This document shows positions 11,057-21,839 of a stretch of DNA of 64,000 bases, piece after piece. The notes beneath the pieces are model-generated. The model worked only from the letters and a program-made list of their open reading frames with translations. It was not told the DNA's origin and searched no databases. The position numbers and the translations under genes were made by a program. The stretch lies in contig OX439008.1 in assembly GCA_949316495.1 (NCBI GenBank), forward strand, positions 42,459,511 through 42,523,510. Direction: 5' to 3'. Each line of letters starts with the position of its first letter. The first letter of the stretch is position 1. The stretch comes from Amphiduros pacificus (taxonomy: Eukaryota; Annelida; Polychaeta; Phyllodocida; Hesionidae).

Positions 11057-13332
11057 TATGGCTCTGTTCTAGAACGTGAGACCCAAACTTGCATGATTTT
11101 TCGAATTTGGGAACGTGCACGAATTTCATAGGTTGTTTTATCCATAGGTGCCCCTTGGTCTCTTACATGCTTACATGGAAGGATAATGGATTTATTCCAG
11201 TGATTTCAAAAAAAAGTGGAAATAACACCAAAAGATGGATGCTTCATAAAAAAAGCAAATCTGAATTTAATTCAGATCTCAGCAAAATTAGAAATTAATA
11301 TTTGATTTAATTCTCCTGGCTGGGAGTGGGGACAGGTTCAGTGTATAGAATTTACCATATAATGATACTTGGGATGAAATTGATTAGGTGTCAGAAACTG
11401 AAAACTGAAGATGAGTGCTTTTTTGACATGTCAAGAAAAGTCCAACTTTTTCAGGGGTGTAAAAATTGGAGTATTTATGCCATTGAAATATACATGACTG
11501 CCCTGGGCATGTTTAAAAATAAGGATATTTTGTAGAAATATGTTATTTGAAAAATAAGCAATATGTTCGATTCCTGGCCCAAATTATGGATGTTTTTTGA
11601 CTTTAAGGGGAAAATGGTAGATTTTTATTGAATCTCATTTCATAAAGGTACCTTTCAATCAAAATCATGCCAGGAAGGTGTGCTTAACTGAAATATTCCT
11701 TGTAGCATAAAATTAAAGTATAATATTGTAATAATAAATGCCAATCATTGCAAATGTGTTCTTTTTTTTGCAAACAAAGGACACTTTTTGACATATTTTG
11801 GCCTAAAAACAATCATTAAACCTATTCTACACATTCTAGACCATTCAATTTATAGTCATGAACTTTAATGGAATATGTCCTATGATGCACATCTATAAGT
11901 TACAAAAAGCTAGTGTAGATGAGCAAAGTTGGGGTATGGACACTTTTTGACGCATCGTGAAAAAAGGGCACATAATATCCCAAATCCTCAACTGCTTGCA
12001 CATATATGATAATATAGATGGGCAAATATAATTTCCTTGTTTGTATTCATATCAGCAATATTGTGCTTTTAATTTACTTTGATGATTTCCCTAGAACAAT
12101 TTGGTTCAACCATATCAACTGCTGACATGATTTTTGGTCTACAAAATAAGATTGGTTCAAATAATGACTGACTATTTTGAGTAGGAGTGGAAAACCTTTC
12201 CAACACCAAATACAATACTTGATATATTAAAAGATTTTTTGCATGTTTTAGTCACCCAATGATTAGGAGAATGAATTTCAAATTGGACACTTTTGGACAA
12301 GGAGTCTCAAAATATGTGCAGATTTTTTGACCCTGGTCAAAAGTATACAAAAATCCATTCACAATCTAATGACCTTCAAGGTGACATTGACCACACCATA
12401 TGAAAGTCAGATCACATCCCCTCACAAAAAAAACCCAAATGTTCACTATTTGTGGTGAAATAATGCCATAACAATCCTTTCAAAATATGCACATTTCCCT
12501 GGTGGACATCTCTTTGGACTGTCCATGAAGGGGCCACCCTATTTACCATTGTCTAGTTTTCTTTTGTGCCTTCTTCTTTCTTTTTTCACTACCCACTGCT
12601 ACCAATATGGCTGCTCCCACCAAAAATACTGTCTACACCAAATGTTCCCCCCTATAATTTTCTGCTTGCCTCCTCCAACACCAATGTACACTTGCTGGAC
12701 GTTTATGCTTTTTTTTGACTGAACATTGTTTCCTAAAATATGGAAAAAATTAGTTATTAATTTCAATGTTTTTGGTATTTTTTACAAGTTTTATCAGTTC
12801 TTATAAATGAAATATAAGTAAGATATCATAATTTGCCTCTGCCTACAAGTAAAATGGGCTTTTTGGAGGCAAGTGGACACTTCCAAAATGGAGGGAAAAA
12901 TTTGGTTCACTGATCACTTTTTGACTGGATATAAATCTTGTAAAAAAGCAGGGTTAGCCTTGGAATTACCAAAAACTGGCTGGACAAAACTTTCATTGGA
13001 CTCTTTGTGTGGATTTCATACCATCTAGACATCAGTAAGTCATTTTATTTCACAGATTGAAGCTTTTTAAGAAGATGTGTTTTAACAGGATGTGCACAAA
13101 ATGCACAAATTTTCCTTGACATTGAACTTCAATCTTCCAGTTTAGCAAGTTAATTATACTTTTTAGCACTTGAAATTATGATCCCAATGTTGCCATATTT
13201 ATTAGTGACAAGATACTGAAAACCGTTTTTCGATATTGAAAAAAAAAATTTCACCGCGATTCATTCTTTACAGTAGTGTATGAAATGGTGGATGTCCCTC
13301 TGACCGGTCTCACGTTCTAGAACAGAGCCATA
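11057..13332. mobile_element. DNA transposon, 2.27 kb, 25-bp terminal inverted repeats, TA target duplication
   Basis: The left end at 11059-11083 starts TGGCTCTGTTCTAGAACGTG. Its exact reverse complement ends the element at 13306-13330. Both ends are flanked by TA (11057-11058 and 13331-13332), the target duplication used by Tc1/mariner-type and some other TA-targeting DNA transposons. The inverted repeats match over 25 bp and contain the small palindrome TTCTAGAA. No intact transposase is visible inside: the longest + frames are about 69 codons (11089-11298, 11326-11535) and show no catalytic triad I can recognise. The interior is AT-rich with recurring GGACACTTTTTGAC-like words. The perfect ends suggest fairly recent mobility in trans. 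Non-autonomous element, family unassigned. Confidence 0.85.
11770..12930. repeat. Recurring GACACTTTTTGAC-like words inside the transposon
   Basis: Variants of GGACACTTTTTGAC occur near 11779, 11938, 12286 (GGACACTTTTGGAC), 12869 (GGACACTTCC) and 12915 (GATCACTTTTTGACTGG). They are spaced at hundreds of bases, not in tandem. They could be sub-terminal transposase-binding-like repeats or relics of internal duplication. Confidence 0.4.
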
Positions 13333-13334
13333 TA

Positions 13335-14340
13335 TTTCATCACTTAACAAAAAAACATAAAAATAAAATAAAAATAAAAATCTACCCCCTATTTTTTTTA
13401 TCAGAAACAAGGTTACTATTCTTTTGGCCTGACAAAATTAATCCAGAATTGGTAATGTATATTACTCTAAGCACTGAGACAGTCAGTGAGAGCCTGTTCA
13501 CACAACCCAGTCCAGATATCTCCGGTCTGGTTGATTATGTCATAGGCTGCACAGTATGTAATATAACACTGATAAGCTGACACAGAGTGTTGTGTTAGAA
13601 ACACATTATTGTCATTATCGCCCTTACTTCTAATCTGGGTGTGAAACAACACCTCTATTTGTCTTGTGCCAATTATATGTGTCAATATTAGAACTAAAAT
13701 AATATGCAACTAGAATAATGTTATTTTAGTTTCGTGATCTCATTAATGCATATTGCTGCACATTAGGACTTGGTTGCCCAAATCTAGGAGTAATATAACA
13801 GTATATGAAATACCCGAGCCTGTATTATTTTTATAAGCTTAAATTTAGAAGGAAAAAAGGAATGTGTTGTGTTGCATATTTGATATGGATTTATAAATTT
13901 ATACCTTAAAATGATATTTTTATTCAAATGTTTTGTTTGTGATAATTTGGAGCAGAGAATGAAATGAGCAGTAATATAATGTCCCACATGAGATTATGCA
14001 ATATTTCCCATAAAATACTTCTTGACAAACATTTTTTTGTCAATTTTCAAGTATATTCAAAATGAAATATGTAATACCAAAGACATGACATTTTTTTTAT
14101 TAACATTGTCCATATATTTTGGGAAAATACATTGATAAAAAAGAAAAACAAAGTATACTTCCAAGAATAAAGTAATTAGCAATGCAGACCTGATGCTGCA
14201 GGGAGGGAGTTTTTTTTATGGTTGGGCCCACCCTCCCCACCCTCCCCATCCAGAGATTAGCTTGGCGGTACTAATCTGGTATTAACCATGCTAACAGGAG
14301 TGGAATGAGTAATGGAACCGAAGTGAGCCACTTGCCTGTC
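13335..14340. other. Non-coding stretch after the transposon
   Basis: Starts with an A-rich run (about 13346-13380, AAAAATAAAATAAAAATA). It is otherwise AT-rich with no gene or clear repeat. A C-rich patch (CCCACCCTCCCCACCCTCCC) is at 14227-14246. Confidence 0.5.
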
Positions 14341-14343
14341 TGT

Positions 14344-14368
14344 ATTGAGACAATCATATTGTCTCAAT
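14344..14368. repeat. Perfect hairpin, 11-bp arms, 3-base loop
   Basis: ATTGAGACAAT at 14344-14354 and ATTGTCTCAAT at 14358-14368 form a perfect inverted repeat around CAT. The left limit of the 505-bp segment copied to 17587 lies at 14356, inside the loop. Confidence 0.95.
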
Positions 14369-14860
14369 ATCATTTAGAAACAATAATTGCTGGTTTGGAT
14401 GACAAACGCGTCCTGCTCTTGATTCCCTGTGAAACATGAAATAATTGTTAGAAAAAGTATTAACCGTTTCTCAGGGGCTGTGTGGTAACGCATGAAAAAC
14501 GATGGAGGGAGGGAATATTCAGACAAGCACTTACATTTAGAGACATTATTTTAACCCTTTGTTTGTGGTGCCAAGCTAATCAAGGGCAAAACTGTTGATG
14601 TTTACCACAACTAGGTCCTCTTTTTGAAGAGATTATTAGTTCTATATATTGAGTTATCAATAGATCACTGTGATAGATCAAGACAGATATTTAACCCTTA
14701 ATGGATGGGAAGAACATCAATATCTAACATAGGGAAGGAGATAATGGACCTATTGTTCTGACTTAAATGGCATCATTTCTAACATTCTGTAGGGCTGCTA
14801 CTTGTTACAATGTTATCATTATAATGAAGTCAAACTACTTGAATCATGAACTTTTATCCA
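14356..14860 (+). repeat. Segment A, source of the copy at 17587-18092
   Basis: These 505 bases recur at 17587-18092 in the same orientation with about ten single-base differences and one 1-base length change (roughly 98% identity by eye). Examples are ATTCCCTGTG versus ATTCCATGTG and GGTAACGCATG versus GGTAATGCATG. The segment has no gene and no transposon ends, so it was probably copied by a DNA-repair event and not by mobility. The divergence could equally reflect two haplotypes of a heterozygous species. Confidence 0.93.
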
Positions 14861-14869
14861 TAGTACTCT

Positions 14870-15795
14870 GACCATATTAAAGAACCATGGTTATAACATT
14901 TATTAATTTTGTAGAGGATAGAGGATATAAACATATAATGTATGAGATGTTTGAAAGAAGGTGTTAGCAATATCACACAGCCAGCTTCGCTAATCTATAT
15001 TCAACCAATAATGTTATTTGAGGATGTAAAGATCTTAACCAGAGATGATCACCAACAGCTTATAGTGATATTTAATCTTCAAATTATCATTTTATACAAA
15101 GGTCAAATTATCATTTTATATAAAAGGTCAAAATTTCATTTTATATGAAAGGTCTGTTACAAATACCAGGTATTTAATCAATGCAACTGTAACTCAAACT
15201 TGAAGCAGTTCCAGTAATCACATATGTGGGCAGTGCAATGGCAAATTGTACACAACCTTTTTATGTCAGTATCGTTATAACACAAATATCTAACAATTTA
15301 TATTAATATGTGTATTAAGATTTGCCATCCGTTCCTGTTTTGGAAACAAATTTATGTTAACTGAATAAAATAATCAGAATAAATGGATATCAGATTTATT
15401 GCCATGGAAGCATTGCAGAATTCATTTAAAATAAACTTTGAAACATTTTTGCAGATTTCTGTAGAATTAACAAATGATAGATTATGGTTAGGAAAAAAGA
15501 CGATTCCAATGAAATATTTATAATGGAAAAGTATAATACATCAGGAAGGCAACACTGTTCTGACAGGGTAATGGATTACACACCTCACGCCCTTAGCAAC
15601 TGTTGTTGGGAGAGAACAATGGATTATGTAACAATGCTGTTCCCTGCTTCAGAAACTTTGGGGCCTGAGGACACTGCAGCAGAAAATTGGTGTTCAGAAA
15701 TGAAAGTCGCTCACTGAGTGAATGAAGAGATAAGAGGGTATATATCTAAAGCAAAATACCTCAGGGTCCAGAGGATGACTAGGATCTAAGAGTAA
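14870..15795. other. Non-coding stretch with a short degenerate repeat
   Basis: At about 15076-15152 a 26-bp unit, CAAATTATCATTTTATA plus CAAAGGT-like end, occurs three times with changes. Nothing else is recognised. An open frame at 15484-15717 (77 codons) lacks clear coding signs. Confidence 0.5.
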
Positions 15796-15798
15796 TAT

Positions 15799-15813
15799 AC
15801 ATACACACACACA

Positions 15814-15874
<61 letters not shown>

Positions 15875-15880
15875 TTATAT
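15799..15880. repeat. (CA)n followed by (TA)n microsatellite
   Basis: A CA run of about 56 bases with two T interruptions passes into about 16 bases of AT repeats. Compound CA/TA microsatellite. Confidence 0.97.
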
Positions 15881-15884
15881 TTAT

Positions 15885-17181
15885 TACTCTAAGCTAAAAT
15901 ATACTGCTTCATTGTGATCATTGCTTCTTGAACAAGAGAGAAAAATTACGGTATGCCATAATATTAGAATTGATAAAAGACACAAGTTATTGAACATTAT
16001 GTTACATTCTGATATAGAAAGTCAAACCTGTAAATAGCATTATATCTTGTTTTATGTCCCGTTTATTTTTTTGCTATATCAGGAATCTTTCTTTGCAGTA
16101 TCACGTAAATTCTTTTGCTATATCATGTAAATTCTTTTGCTATATCAGGTAATCATATGTTCCTCAGATTATATGATTGTTTCTGGAATAAATGTTTCTG
16201 GACACGAACTATATCAGAACAGATATCAGAAGCCTGCCACGAGGATGCCCTGCTGTTTTAGAATAATGTCTACAGATAAAAACTATTTGTTGTCCTTTAT
16301 ACAGTTCAAGTCATGCACCAGTTTGGTCACACTTAGATATAACCCATTAAGATGACTCAATGTGGTCACAGTCAACTGTTTATATCAATACAGTATTTGT
16401 GCAATTATCTTCTCAACTGGGCAGTAATTAGGGGAGATACGCCAACTCAGATGTGTGGATTTGCTGGGAGTAATATGTGGAGAAGCAGATAAATAATTAC
16501 ATACTGAGCAAGCAGTGTACCAATTAGGGCCATGTATCCATCAACAACAGGATTATGTCACACACTAATATAGCATGAATTAGTGCTGGATAATCTGGGA
16601 TTATTGGATTACTACTTCCTAATCATGCTAATCACTTTTGTCAAGATTATTTCCAGACCCCCCAGAGAGAATCATATTGGTGCAAGTTGATCCGTTTGAC
16701 TTCTTGATTTTTACCCAAAGATAAACATATTGTAATATTTCCAAAATTGTTTGAGTACAAAAGAATGTTTTGCTTAGAAGAAATGGCTTGTAAACCAGCA
16801 AGCAGTACCATTCCCTGTCCAAATTCTATGAACATGTATTTATAGCCTGGTGTTTTTGAGAGGTTAATCACATTTTCTGGTTTACCTAGTCAGGATCAAA
16901 GCCACACCTGTGCAGGTTAACGAGCCACTTCACAGGTAATTATCAAGGTCCTCACACCTTGTAGCAGCCTGATTAGTTACATCTATGGCACCATTTAGCA
17001 TGTTAAGGGTTAAAACCCATTTAGATGACTCATTCCATCCTCAGTCTATTTTTGGGCCAGAGACAGGATTTATCGTTTTGATTTCAGCCTGTGTTTTACA
17101 GTGAATTGCATATTGATGCATCATTGATTTTCTTGATATAAATCATTTGATAAAGGGTACATCAGTGATTTATATTTTCTG
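15885..17181. other. Non-coding stretch
   Basis: No gene recognised. At 16070-16150 a short TTTTGCTATATCA unit repeats three times, and a TTTGGTCACAC / GTGGTCACAG pair of the dispersed TGGTCA family is at 16321-16372. Confidence 0.5.
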
Positions 17182-17588
17182 CAGGTTTGAAACAGAGTCA
17201 ATGATCTAAAGGGTTTAATAACTGAAATTCTAAATTTTCATTTCTATTCATTCAGCACTGAGAATCTAATAATACACACACAAGCAGCCCCAAATGAGGT
17301 CACAATGACACGATTTGGCCATTCACGATATTAGAGTGACCATATTTTGATTCTTCCTACCGCGGACATGATGATGAACAAGATTTTGGCATCATTCTAT
17401 TTTTTACCATTAGTATAAGCATTTATTTCTCTTTCGTGCAGATCTTTGTGCAAAATGTTTGATAATGTTAAAAAGGCTACAAAATGTCATTATCTTCAGA
17501 CAAATGAATTCCAGAGGGGAGCGTGAGAAATGGCCCTTCTTGACATTCATAGGTTTCATAGGTTTTTGGAATCAATCTATATAAAAAT
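17182..17588 (+). repeat. Segment B, left copy of a 407-bp direct repeat
   Basis: These 407 bases match 18091-18497 with no differences that I can find. The left edge is CAGGTTTGAAACAG and the right edge TCTATATAAAAAT. Between the copies lies A', an out-of-place copy of 14356-14860. Part of B (about 17410-17510) also resembles the sequence just after the right copy (18498-18600), an older duplication. Confidence 0.95.
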
Positions 17589-18092
17589 ATTGTCTCAATA
17601 TCATTTAGAAACAATAATTGCTGGTTTGGATGACAAACGCGTCCTGCTCTTGATTCCATGTGAAACATGAAATAATTGTTAGCAAAAAATATTAACCGTT
17701 TCTCAGGGGCTGTGTGGTAATGCATGAAAAATGATGGAGGGAGGGAATATTCAGACAAGCACTTACATTTAGAGACATTATTTTAACCCTTTGTTTGTGG
17801 TGCCTAGCTAATCAAGGGCAAAACTGTTGATGTTTACCACATCTAGGTCCTCTTTTTGAAGAGATTATTAGTTCTATATATTAAGTTATCAATAGATCAC
17901 TGTGATAGATCAAGACAGATATTTAACACTTAATGGATGGGAAGAACATCAATATCTAACATAGGGAAGGAGATAATGGAACTATTGTTCTGACTTAAAT
18001 GGCATCATTTCTAACATTCTGTAGGGCTGCTACTTGTTACAATGTTATCATTATAATGAAGTCAAACTACTTGAATCATGAACTTTTATCCA
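17587..18092 (+). repeat. Segment A', copy of 14356-14860 inserted between two B copies
   Basis: This copy of the upstream segment has the same orientation. Its left junction with B shares the bases AT (17587-17588) and its right junction with B' shares CA (18091-18092). Two-base microhomology at both joins is typical of template switching during replication repair. Confidence 0.93.
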
Positions 18093-18497
18093 GGTTTGAA
18101 ACAGAGTCAATGATCTAAAGGGTTTAATAACTGAAATTCTAAATTTTCATTTCTATTCATTCAGCACTGAGAATCTAATAATACACACACAAGCAGCCCC
18201 AAATGAGGTCACAATGACACGATTTGGCCATTCACGATATTAGAGTGACCATATTTTGATTCTTCCTACCGCGGACATGATGATGAACAAGATTTTGGCA
18301 TCATTCTATTTTTTACCATTAGTATAAGCATTTATTTCTCTTTCGTGCAGATCTTTGTGCAAAATGTTTGATAATGTTAAAAAGGCTACAAAATGTCATT
18401 ATCTTCAGACAAATGAATTCCAGAGGGGAGCGTGAGAAATGGCCCTTCTTGACATTCATAGGTTTCATAGGTTTTTGGAATCAATCTATATAAAAAT
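18091..18497 (+). repeat. Segment B', right copy of the 407-bp direct repeat
   Basis: Same 407 bases as 17182-17588, offset 909. Identical by eye, so either very recent, homogenised, or an artefact of joining two haplotypes. Confidence 0.95.
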
Positions 18498-18600
18498 TAG
18501 AATAAGCATTTCTGTGTTACTGCAAAATAATTTATAATGCCAAAAAAGACCACAAAATGTCACAATCTTTAGACAAATAAGTTAGAGAGGGAGGGGTGGG
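18498..18600 (+). repeat. Older diverged partial copy of segment B
   Basis: TTAGAATAAGCATTTCTGTG, then AAAAGACCACAAAATGTCAC and CTTTAGACAAATAAG, follow the same order as TTAGTATAAGCATTT, AAAAGGCTACAAAATGTCAT and CTTCAGACAAATGAA inside B. Substitutions and indels are frequent, so this duplication is older than the B/B' one. Confidence 0.7.
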
Positions 18601-19560
18601 TGGGGGACAAGATAGTTGTTTGGCAGAAGTGTGAGATGAGTTTGCCTGCGTTCTGTTTGGAGGTCATCAGGTGGAGTGAAGGATACTTGGTATTGTGTGT
18701 TGCCATGGCAATTTTGCAGATTATTACTTGAGATGGTGCCGTCTGGCAGCGATTTATGAGAGATTTTCCACGAGTGGACGCCATTATCATTGCTGATCAG
18801 TCTTTGATCTGGCGGATAATGACGGCCGACTCGGGATCAGAAGGCAGAAATAATGACTGACCCCTATGATTGAAATGTATGAGGTCATATCTGAAGAGAG
18901 GTGATCGGCACGTCTCATATCGGAATCCCTTAAGGTTCAGTGCTGGTGATTGCAGTGCTGAAAAATAACAGCTGACTTTAACAATCACCAATCTTCAGAG
19001 GGTTCCTCCACGATGAAAGGTTTCCACCTAATGCTACCATCTGAAATCAAACTTCTATTTGGTCACGCATTAACAGGATTAAATTAGTTCACGCATGACC
19101 ATTGGCAATATTTCATCATGCACAAATGTAGCTTGGCACTTTTTGGTCATGCACACATCATGCATGGCACAATATGTTCATTCAATGACTGTGTGTGACT
19201 TTATATGGTCACATTTATGAATGACCAAATTAAAAGTTTGCCTTAAACTGGTTAACATCAAATTATTTGCAATAATAGGTATTAATTTCATCAAATATTA
19301 ATATTACTAATTCTGAGATTATATTACATTTAGCTCAAATTTGAAGACAACTTCAGCATGGAACGTGAAAAAAGTATTTGGTTATCATGATCGTAGTGCT
19401 CGTCAGTAATCGGAGACAATTATGAAGATTATTAAAACATGAATACAATTCATTAGGAGCACAAGTGAGCATCCTCGGTGCTTGCATCCACATTAAGAAA
19501 CACACAATGTGTCTGCAGGGGACCCACTCCGTGAATGAACTATAAGCACCGCTAGCAACT
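18601..19560. other. Non-coding stretch with moderately GC-rich part
   Basis: 18600-19010 is GC-richer and may be a conserved non-coding element. A cluster of TGGTCACGCA / TGACCA words occupies 19046-19240. No gene is supported. Confidence 0.45.
19046..19245 (+). repeat. Dispersed TGGTCACGCA-type element copy
   Basis: Starts CAAACTTCTATTTGGTCACG and continues with GTTCACGCATGACC, TTTTGGTCATGCACA, TATGGTCACATTT and ATGAATGACCAAAT. The start matches copies at 6833 and 29928. Looks like one member of a short dispersed family rich in TGGTCA words in both orientations. Confidence 0.45.
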
Positions 19561-19791
19561 GGGTGCGTATATGTGTGTGTGTGTGTGTTTATCATATACA
19601 TGTACTCTAATATGAATCAGTCAAAAAAAGTGTGCATATTCTCAGAATCTGATGTCCTAACTGTAAACTTGTTTTAAAGAAAACAGTGTTAATTTGATTA
19701 CAATCTATTTATATAATAGTTCATTCCTTGATTCTAAAAAGTAACATTGAATGGTTTGGATGATATTTTATTCAGGATATGCCCCATGCTT

Positions 19792-19793
<2 letters not shown>

Positions 19794-19834
<41 letters not shown>

Positions 19835-19924
19835 GTACGTATGTACGTACGTATGTACATATGTACGTACGTACCTACATATGTATGTACGTACGTACGT
19901 ACGTATGTATGTATGCATGTATAT
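19794..19924. repeat. Compound microsatellite (AC)n then TACG/TATG tetranucleotides
   Basis: About 38 bases of AC repeats lead into about 90 bases of TACG, TATG and TACA tetranucleotides. A separate GT run lies at 19570-19588. Open frames through this block (PYVYM-type) are artefacts. Confidence 0.97.
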
Positions 19925-20039
19925 AAGAAATGCCAGGGGATGTTATTGAGTGAATCATCGTAAGATCTTTTCGAAAGCAGAAATCTAATACCTTCTATCC
20001 TGTAATATGAAAGGGCCAAGAAATACATCATTACACCGC

Positions 20040-20250
20040 ACAAAGCGACGCGACAGGAGCACGCAGGTTTGCCGCCATATTAATGTGCATTTCAATATTG
20101 ATGTGTGATGTACGATGCTGCTACAAGAGCGGTAATCAATTAACAAAGATCAGCTGATCCCCACGCGAGTGCTCCTCCATGTTGCATTGTGGGTAGGAGT
20201 TGCATTGTGGGTAGGGCCCCACGGAATTCTCTCAATTAGTACACCTGGAT
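20040..20250. promoter_or_regulatory. GC-richer island, candidate conserved non-coding element
   Basis: Local GC and complexity rise sharply. Sites visible include AATCAATTAACAAAG (homeodomain and Sox/TCF-like words), the perfect palindrome GATCAGCTGATC at 20148-20159 with a central E-box, and a doubled TTGCATTGTGGGTAGG near 20183-20216. No reading frame fits. Enhancer function is inference only. Confidence 0.35.
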
Positions 20251-20454
20251 CCCAGGCCCGTTGCCAGAAATTAAAGAAAGGGGGGGGATTTGATATTTGA
20301 TATCTTTTTTATTATCATTATTATTTGATAACTTATGGATTCAGGACCAGTACACAAACACTCAAGAATCCCTCTGTCAGTTTGAACCTCACCCATGTGT
20401 GTTGAGATCGAAAAATATGTTTTGAATGATGAACAGATACAGGTATGCTATGCT

Positions 20455-20517
20455 GTTAGCCATGGGGCCGGGAGTGTTAGCCATGGGGCCGGGAGTGTTA
20501 GCCATGGGGCCGGGAGT
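20455..20517. repeat. 21-bp minisatellite, 3 copies
   Basis: A 21-bp unit with core GCCATGGGGCCGGGAG occurs three times in perfect tandem. It is much more GC-rich than its surroundings. Confidence 0.96.
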
Positions 20518-20639
20518 GACTTGGAGTGTATGGTATACCACCCACGGTGAACAATTGACAAGCAACCGTTCCAGAGTCAATATCCCTCCTGAACATTGTA
20601 AGCCGCGGATAATACAGCACCAGTAATGAATTCTGCTTT

Positions 20640-21060
20640 GTTGGTAGACAATGGAGAGTGGTTGGGGCGATGCTTGATGTTTGACTAGGATTGTATTAAT
20701 GTCAGCCCAGTGATGCGGATGCTGGTAGCCACTCAGGTGTCAGAACTGTTTCTATTGTCAGTCAAGTCTAAGCATTCACAGCATCATTAATATAAAGTCA
20801 CGCTTGTCACTCTTATGTAATCATTTTGTAGCTTATCATATCTATAAACATAATTGTTGGAGCCAAATACCTATTTAGTCACTATCATACCTAGTCACTA
20901 CCAAATAAAATGACAAATTCTAGTTTTATCCTTTTACTATGTGTAAATAATATATTTAGTATGTCTATGGTTTGTGAAACAAAATAGAGTCACACCAAAG
21001 TCAAATGTATTTAAATTGAGTTCTGGAATGGCTAAACTGCATATAAAGTTAATGATAGAA
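20640..21060. other. Non-coding stretch
   Basis: No gene or repeat apart from TAGTCACTA / GAGTCACACC words that resemble the dispersed TGGTCA family near 20876-21000. Confidence 0.45.
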
Positions 21061-21074
21061 AAGAAAAGAATTTT

Positions 21075-21260
21075 ACCTGAAAAATAAAGCTTTCTGAAAA
21101 TTTAAGATTTTAGCAATCAGAAAAATGAAGGTTTTTGCTATCTGAGAAATAGCAGATTTGGCTATATGAAAATAAAGGATTTAGCTGTCTGAAAATTCAA
21201 ATTTTTGCAATCTGAAATATATGGGTTTTAAGAAGCAGATAGATAAAGTTTTAGCACTCA
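21075..21260. repeat. Degenerate about 32-bp repeat
   Basis: Five to six diverged units share a CTATCTGAAAATNAAGG / TTTTAGCAATC pattern. Examples are TAGCAATCAGAAAAATGAAG, TGCTATCTGAGAAATAGCAG, GGCTATATGAAAATAAAGG and AGCTGTCTGAAAATTCAAA. An old array with high divergence. Confidence 0.65.
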
Positions 21261-21610
21261 TAACAATGGACAGAAAGCTGATTCGGATAAAACACTTGCC
21301 AAAATTAGCTTAGGTTGCTATTCACTGCACATGTTTACACAAGCCATTTTGCTCCCCGACCAGAAACCGTCAAATTCCGGACATTCTACTCCGTCACTGC
21401 ATGAATATTAATTATAATTTGCGGCCATTTTGACCAGGCAGAATTATCAAATTACCGACAATGAGGAGTTGACTGGTAACCTGTCATTTGACAGGTGCAA
21501 CTGGAAAACAATGGATCTGCCAACGCAAATGGTGAATTGTCAGTTAATGTTAAAGTGGGGACATACTCTACTTAATTGATTACTGGGCTCAATTCATTGT
21601 TGACTTTTAG

Positions 21611-21835
21611 TCTGACATTTGACATGGCTACATGTATTACAGTCAGAGACAAACTTGTGTACGGTCATGCAAGTAGACCCTGGGGTTAACACTAATGGTT
21701 CAAGTTTGTGTGAGATGAAATATACATTTGACATGGCTACATATATACCGTCAGAGACAGACATCTATATGGTCACGCACCAAATAGGGTCTCATGACTA
21801 GTGGTTGGGACCACATGGAGTCACGCAATGACTCT
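21611..21835 (+). repeat. Two diverged copies of a 109-bp unit, TGGTCA family
   Basis: TTTGACATGGCTACAT occurs at 21618 and 21727. Each is followed by GTCAGAGACA and a GGTCATGCA / GGTCACGCA word (near 21663 and 21771). The block ends with GGAGTCACGCAATGAC. It links the dispersed TGGTCACGCA family to a tandem duplication. Confidence 0.65.
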
Positions 21836-21839
21836 GGGG

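Noticed and set aside
11560-11590. tRNA T-loop-like word GTTCGATTCCTGG
   Set aside because: No matching A-box, anticodon stem or acceptor stem upstream. It lies inside the DNA transposon and is probably chance.
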